From Bradysia coprophila (Eukaryota; Arthropoda; Insecta; Diptera; Sciaridae), in contig NW_023503616.1 in the NCBI RefSeq assembly GCF_014529535.1, positions 2,232,001 to 2,296,000 of the forward strand: DNA of 64,000 nt, given 5' to 3'. A program made the translations under genes and the position numbers. Positions 60,801-64,000 of the stretch are shown piece after piece. The first letter of the stretch is position 1. Each line of letters starts with the position of its first letter. Below the pieces are notes generated by a model, which saw only the letters and a list, made by a program, of their open reading frames with translations, did no database searches and had not been told where the DNA came from.

Positions 60801-63800
60801 TGTAGAGGAACTCCATGAAATTAGGGAATCACGTAACGATTTTTCCACACGGGTAAAACTCGATTCAAACACTAATACATCACCAATGATGTTCAATCAT
60901 TCGGAAATTTCGACAACATGATTCTCTCTTTTTAAGTTATCGATATGTTTCCTGCGATGCTGAATGTAAACTGAATGGAAATTCTACAAGTTTGTAGACT
61001 AGTTTTCGACACTGTTTTTTGTGTGTGAATGAATTCATAGAAATTCAAATGTAACAAATGTAACCAATGTATTTGCTTTTATTTCACTTTTATTCCATTT
61101 TCGTATCTTATTGAGTACGGGATGTGAATTTTCCAATTTCCACTGTTCTGTAAATGTTGCTGAAGTTGCAATATTAACATAGATGTAGGTTTCTCTCCAC
61201 TGATCAGATAATGTACCGTGACGTATGATTCGTCATTGACACTTGTCAGAAATTATACGACTTTGAAGGCATTTTAAGTCCATATATCACACGTGCGATA
61301 AATATAAGTTATTCCGGAAAACAATCGCTACACATCTTAAGCCCAAACTCGCTACTATCGATCGCATGAATATAAAAATTATTTTAACGAAAGAATAATG
61401 TAATTACACAATTGAATTTTCCGTTTCAAGATGGAAATTCCATCGTCAAAATGTCTTTTCGCTCGTCCTTTTATACCATACACATTTCTCTCTTCTAAAA
61501 TTTTGTTTATTATCTTATTTTTCAATTCAATCTTTTTATACTCTTCTTGACAAAATAATAATCGTCAAAGGAAACAAGCTTTCTTGTAAGCCACTTAAGA
61601 ATGTGTGTATACGAATTGCAGTATTATGTTGTCAAGCGATGTATATCGTACCAAACATTTCAATTTAGCGAATGGTTATATAACGCTGAATTGTTGAAAC
61701 ACTGGGAGTTGAACTTTAAACAAAATTGTTTTAGTTATACAAACAAAAAGGAAAATAAGTATAAATCGGGTCGGCTGCACTTATGCACGAGTCAAGCGTA
61801 AACGGAACACCTGTCTTAACTCTTACAAAATCAGCTAAATTGAACTATTAACAGAATTTTATTTTTGTTAGAAACGTAAATGTTCCGTAATCTTGAGTTT
61901 AACCTTTTACTAAAAGGCTCTTAGAAAGGGCAACCGTTCATTGAATTGTTTTCTCCTTTTTTTAGATTATCGCCAAATTTTCGATGCTACATCTTGTACT
62001 TCGTTTGTTTTGTCATACTATATGAGAGAGTACAAGTCACAGATCAAAGCTAATTTTGTGTCATCGTTGTCGTTTCCAATATTAAAAATTGTGCTTTTCC
62101 ACTTAAACACCGGATGGAAATCACATGGTTGACATAGTCAATCTTCTCCAACAAAGTCTTGTAGCAAAACTTTTTCTCTGATTTTTCCTGTTAATCGTTT
62201 TGCTAACAACTGAATATAAAAGAAATGTTTTATTTTCACGTGTTCTCCGCTTTACAAAATGAATTCTTGTGTTTGGCATTAACGTCTTTGTTTAAATGAA
62301 AGCGAAAAAACAGCGAATATAACTTATTTAATGACAATGTTCTCTTCATAAAATTACACTATTGTACAAACCGTTGTACAACCTACACATTATATATTAT
62401 ATGAAGAACAACGCTTTGTTAATGGGGGACCGAGAGAAAGAAAATTATTTATAGGGAAGAAGAAAAAAAAACGAGGAAAAGAAAAACAATCCGGTAATAT
62501 GAAACGACACATTTTTAAATTCGTTGACACGGTCTTATACATAGAAAACGAGTGGAACTTCGGTAAAATATAGTCGAAGCGAATATATATAGCTTACGAA
62601 GTAAAGCTCCCTGTATGATGAGATATGAGCTTATTATGTCGCCTATACGTCTATTTATGGACTAACATATATTCGACTATGAAATACATAATGTAGAGAG
62701 ATTTTAGTTGTATAAATGTATACGACGGATACACATATATAAATTTGTGTTCGTACGCCTTGCGATGTACACCGAATCCATGTTAATTGTATATTACCAT
62801 AAATATTATGAATATATATTGCACATTGTGTTCATGATGTGCTATGTTAAAGATTATGCTTTATTACGAAATTTGTGAAAATTAAATTTTCATGCTGACG
62901 ACGAGGCTTTCAGATAATAATAAAAAAAAAATGGTTTAAAACAGTATAATGTTCTAGTGGAGAGAACGCTCACAATCAAACTTTTAAATAAATTATTTGG
63001 CATTGAATGGTTATCACTTAATTTATGTCTGTGTTTAAGAATTGTAAGGGCACATTTAAAACAAACAAAAATGTAAAAATGTCGTGATTTCAGTATGACC
63101 TTCAAATTTCGCGTACAGTTCGTAGCAAATCCAGAGGCGTTGAGCAAATTACGATACACTAGCATTTCCAACGAATACAACAAGTACTAGGCTAGCTCAT
63201 TTCACTAATTCGTTAGTGGATAATACCAAATTTCGTATATCACCAACTTTCCACGGTGTTACTAAACAACTTTTGCTACCAACATAAACAATGAACACAG
63301 GTTCATTGTGTTAAAAGTTTTGCAGATCAATATTTACATATTATTGTCTGTTGCATTTACCCATCCCTAGGCTCTCGGTTGTGTCCTCATTGTTTTCAAT
63401 TACTTTAAATTAACTTCATATGAAATGGGCTAGCGAATTCATCTATTTCTATTTTCGGCATTAAAGTTGAGCAAAACTACTATGTTTACGTAGCAAGCCA
63501 TCCGTTATATTTGATAATAAATTTGTTTTCGTGTATCATGACTAACGAAAAAACATAAATCCCGACAAAAAGAAGAAAAGGTCCGACGTATGGATTATGT
63601 TATATAACATTTGGGAGTAGAGAAAGATTGTATACAATAAAAAAAAAACCATCTTACAGGCTATAGCGTACATAATTTCCACATGAGCAATTATGTTTTA
63701 AAATAAGTTTCAGAGCCACAACTCTGTTCGTGCTGGAAAGCCAAAACCACTAACCAGTATGACACATTTAATTTTGCAAATATATATTCCCTCGAAATAG

Positions 63801-64000
63801 TATAACATTGAATACATAGCCCGAAGGCGCAAAACCATGGAAACGTAACGATAAACTTTTAATGTCGAAATTAACTTTCCGTTGTCAACCATAAATAATA
63901 AAAGTGTGAGTTTAAATGTTAGTCGATAACCGAGATAAAATGTAATGAAATAAGCATTTTCTTGAACTCCGTGCACTTACTACATCTGTAATGTATATCT

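Larger units (their letters stand above)
49749..64000. other. Probable first intron of Syx1A (continues past the window)
   Basis: 14.2 kb with no exon that fits syntaxin or any other family. Open frames on both strands are short, AT-rich and without motifs. The region contains MITE-like copies (50102-50309, 57728-57885), a foldback (51110-51280) and an element with tandem repeats (52111-53157). A TATA-like site near 54783 precedes a 100-codon open frame of uncertain status. Confidence 0.5.

Noticed and set aside
1-64000. tRNA, rRNA, snoRNA or microRNA genes
   Set aside because: I looked for tRNA A and B boxes and rRNA core motifs and found none I could support. The hairpins seen are long repeat foldbacks rather than typical microRNA precursors. 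A covariance-model scan would be decisive.
1-64000. A dedicated multi-gene system (defence, toxin, biosynthetic cluster)
   Set aside because: All recognised genes are ordinary, individually conserved insect genes on both strands with long spacers. Nothing indicates joint function.

Overview
The window is an AT-rich nuclear segment of an insect genome, most likely a dipteran. It has classic GT-AG introns, and every recognisable protein looks like its Drosophila counterpart. The many short foldback and MITE-like repeats in the introns and spacers would fit a lower dipteran such as a fungus gnat, but the family is inference. There is no sign of a prokaryotic operon, CRISPR array or viral genome.

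Layout, left to right. (1) 675-4416, + strand: a seven-exon beta-galactoside alpha-2,6-sialyltransferase (SiaT), 440 aa, with all sialylmotifs. (2) 4417-11931: a spacer with dispersed repeats. (3) 11932-27052, + strand: an eight-exon matrix metalloproteinase (Mmp1-like), 569 aa, with cysteine switch, furin site, zinc site, hemopexin domain and a hydrophobic C-terminal tail that looks like a GPI or membrane-anchor signal. (4) 29827-36915, + strand: flotillin-1 (Flo1), nine exons, 426 aa, with a candidate 45-nt in-frame cassette exon in intron 3. (5) 44192-40748, - strand: quiescin sulfhydryl oxidase (QSOX), four exons, 630 aa. (6) 47095-47742, + strand: a single-exon secreted protein with one chitin-binding (peritrophin-A/CBM14) domain and a Thr/Asn-rich mucin-like tail, behind a clear TATA box. 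(7) 49716-49748, + strand: the first coding exon of syntaxin-1A (Syx1A); the remaining 14 kb reads as its first intron, with no further exon recognised.

Exon boundaries were derived by hand from reading frame, splice consensus and family similarity. All junctions keep phase. Several products act at the cell surface or in the secretory pathway (glycan capping, matrix cleavage, lipid-raft scaffold, disulfide formation, secreted chitin binding, exocytosis). They are independent eukaryotic genes, and nothing shows that they act as one system.

The non-coding DNA holds at least four repeat classes. One is a short MITE-like family with ends near TTAACC...ACGGACGGC and an internal GAAGTAAAAGATTT motif, present in many decayed copies. 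The second is a family of elements ending in GCCCGTACGAAGTAC, one copy of which carries four 144-bp tandem repeats. The third is a set of long palindromic foldback elements, often with CG-rich tips. The fourth is a pair of composite repeat clusters at about 26 kb and 38.5 kb. I found no convincing undescribed multi-gene system. The most checkable new points are the Flo1 cassette exon, alternative Mmp1 C-termini, the Ser at the flotillin palmitoylation position, and the repeat families.
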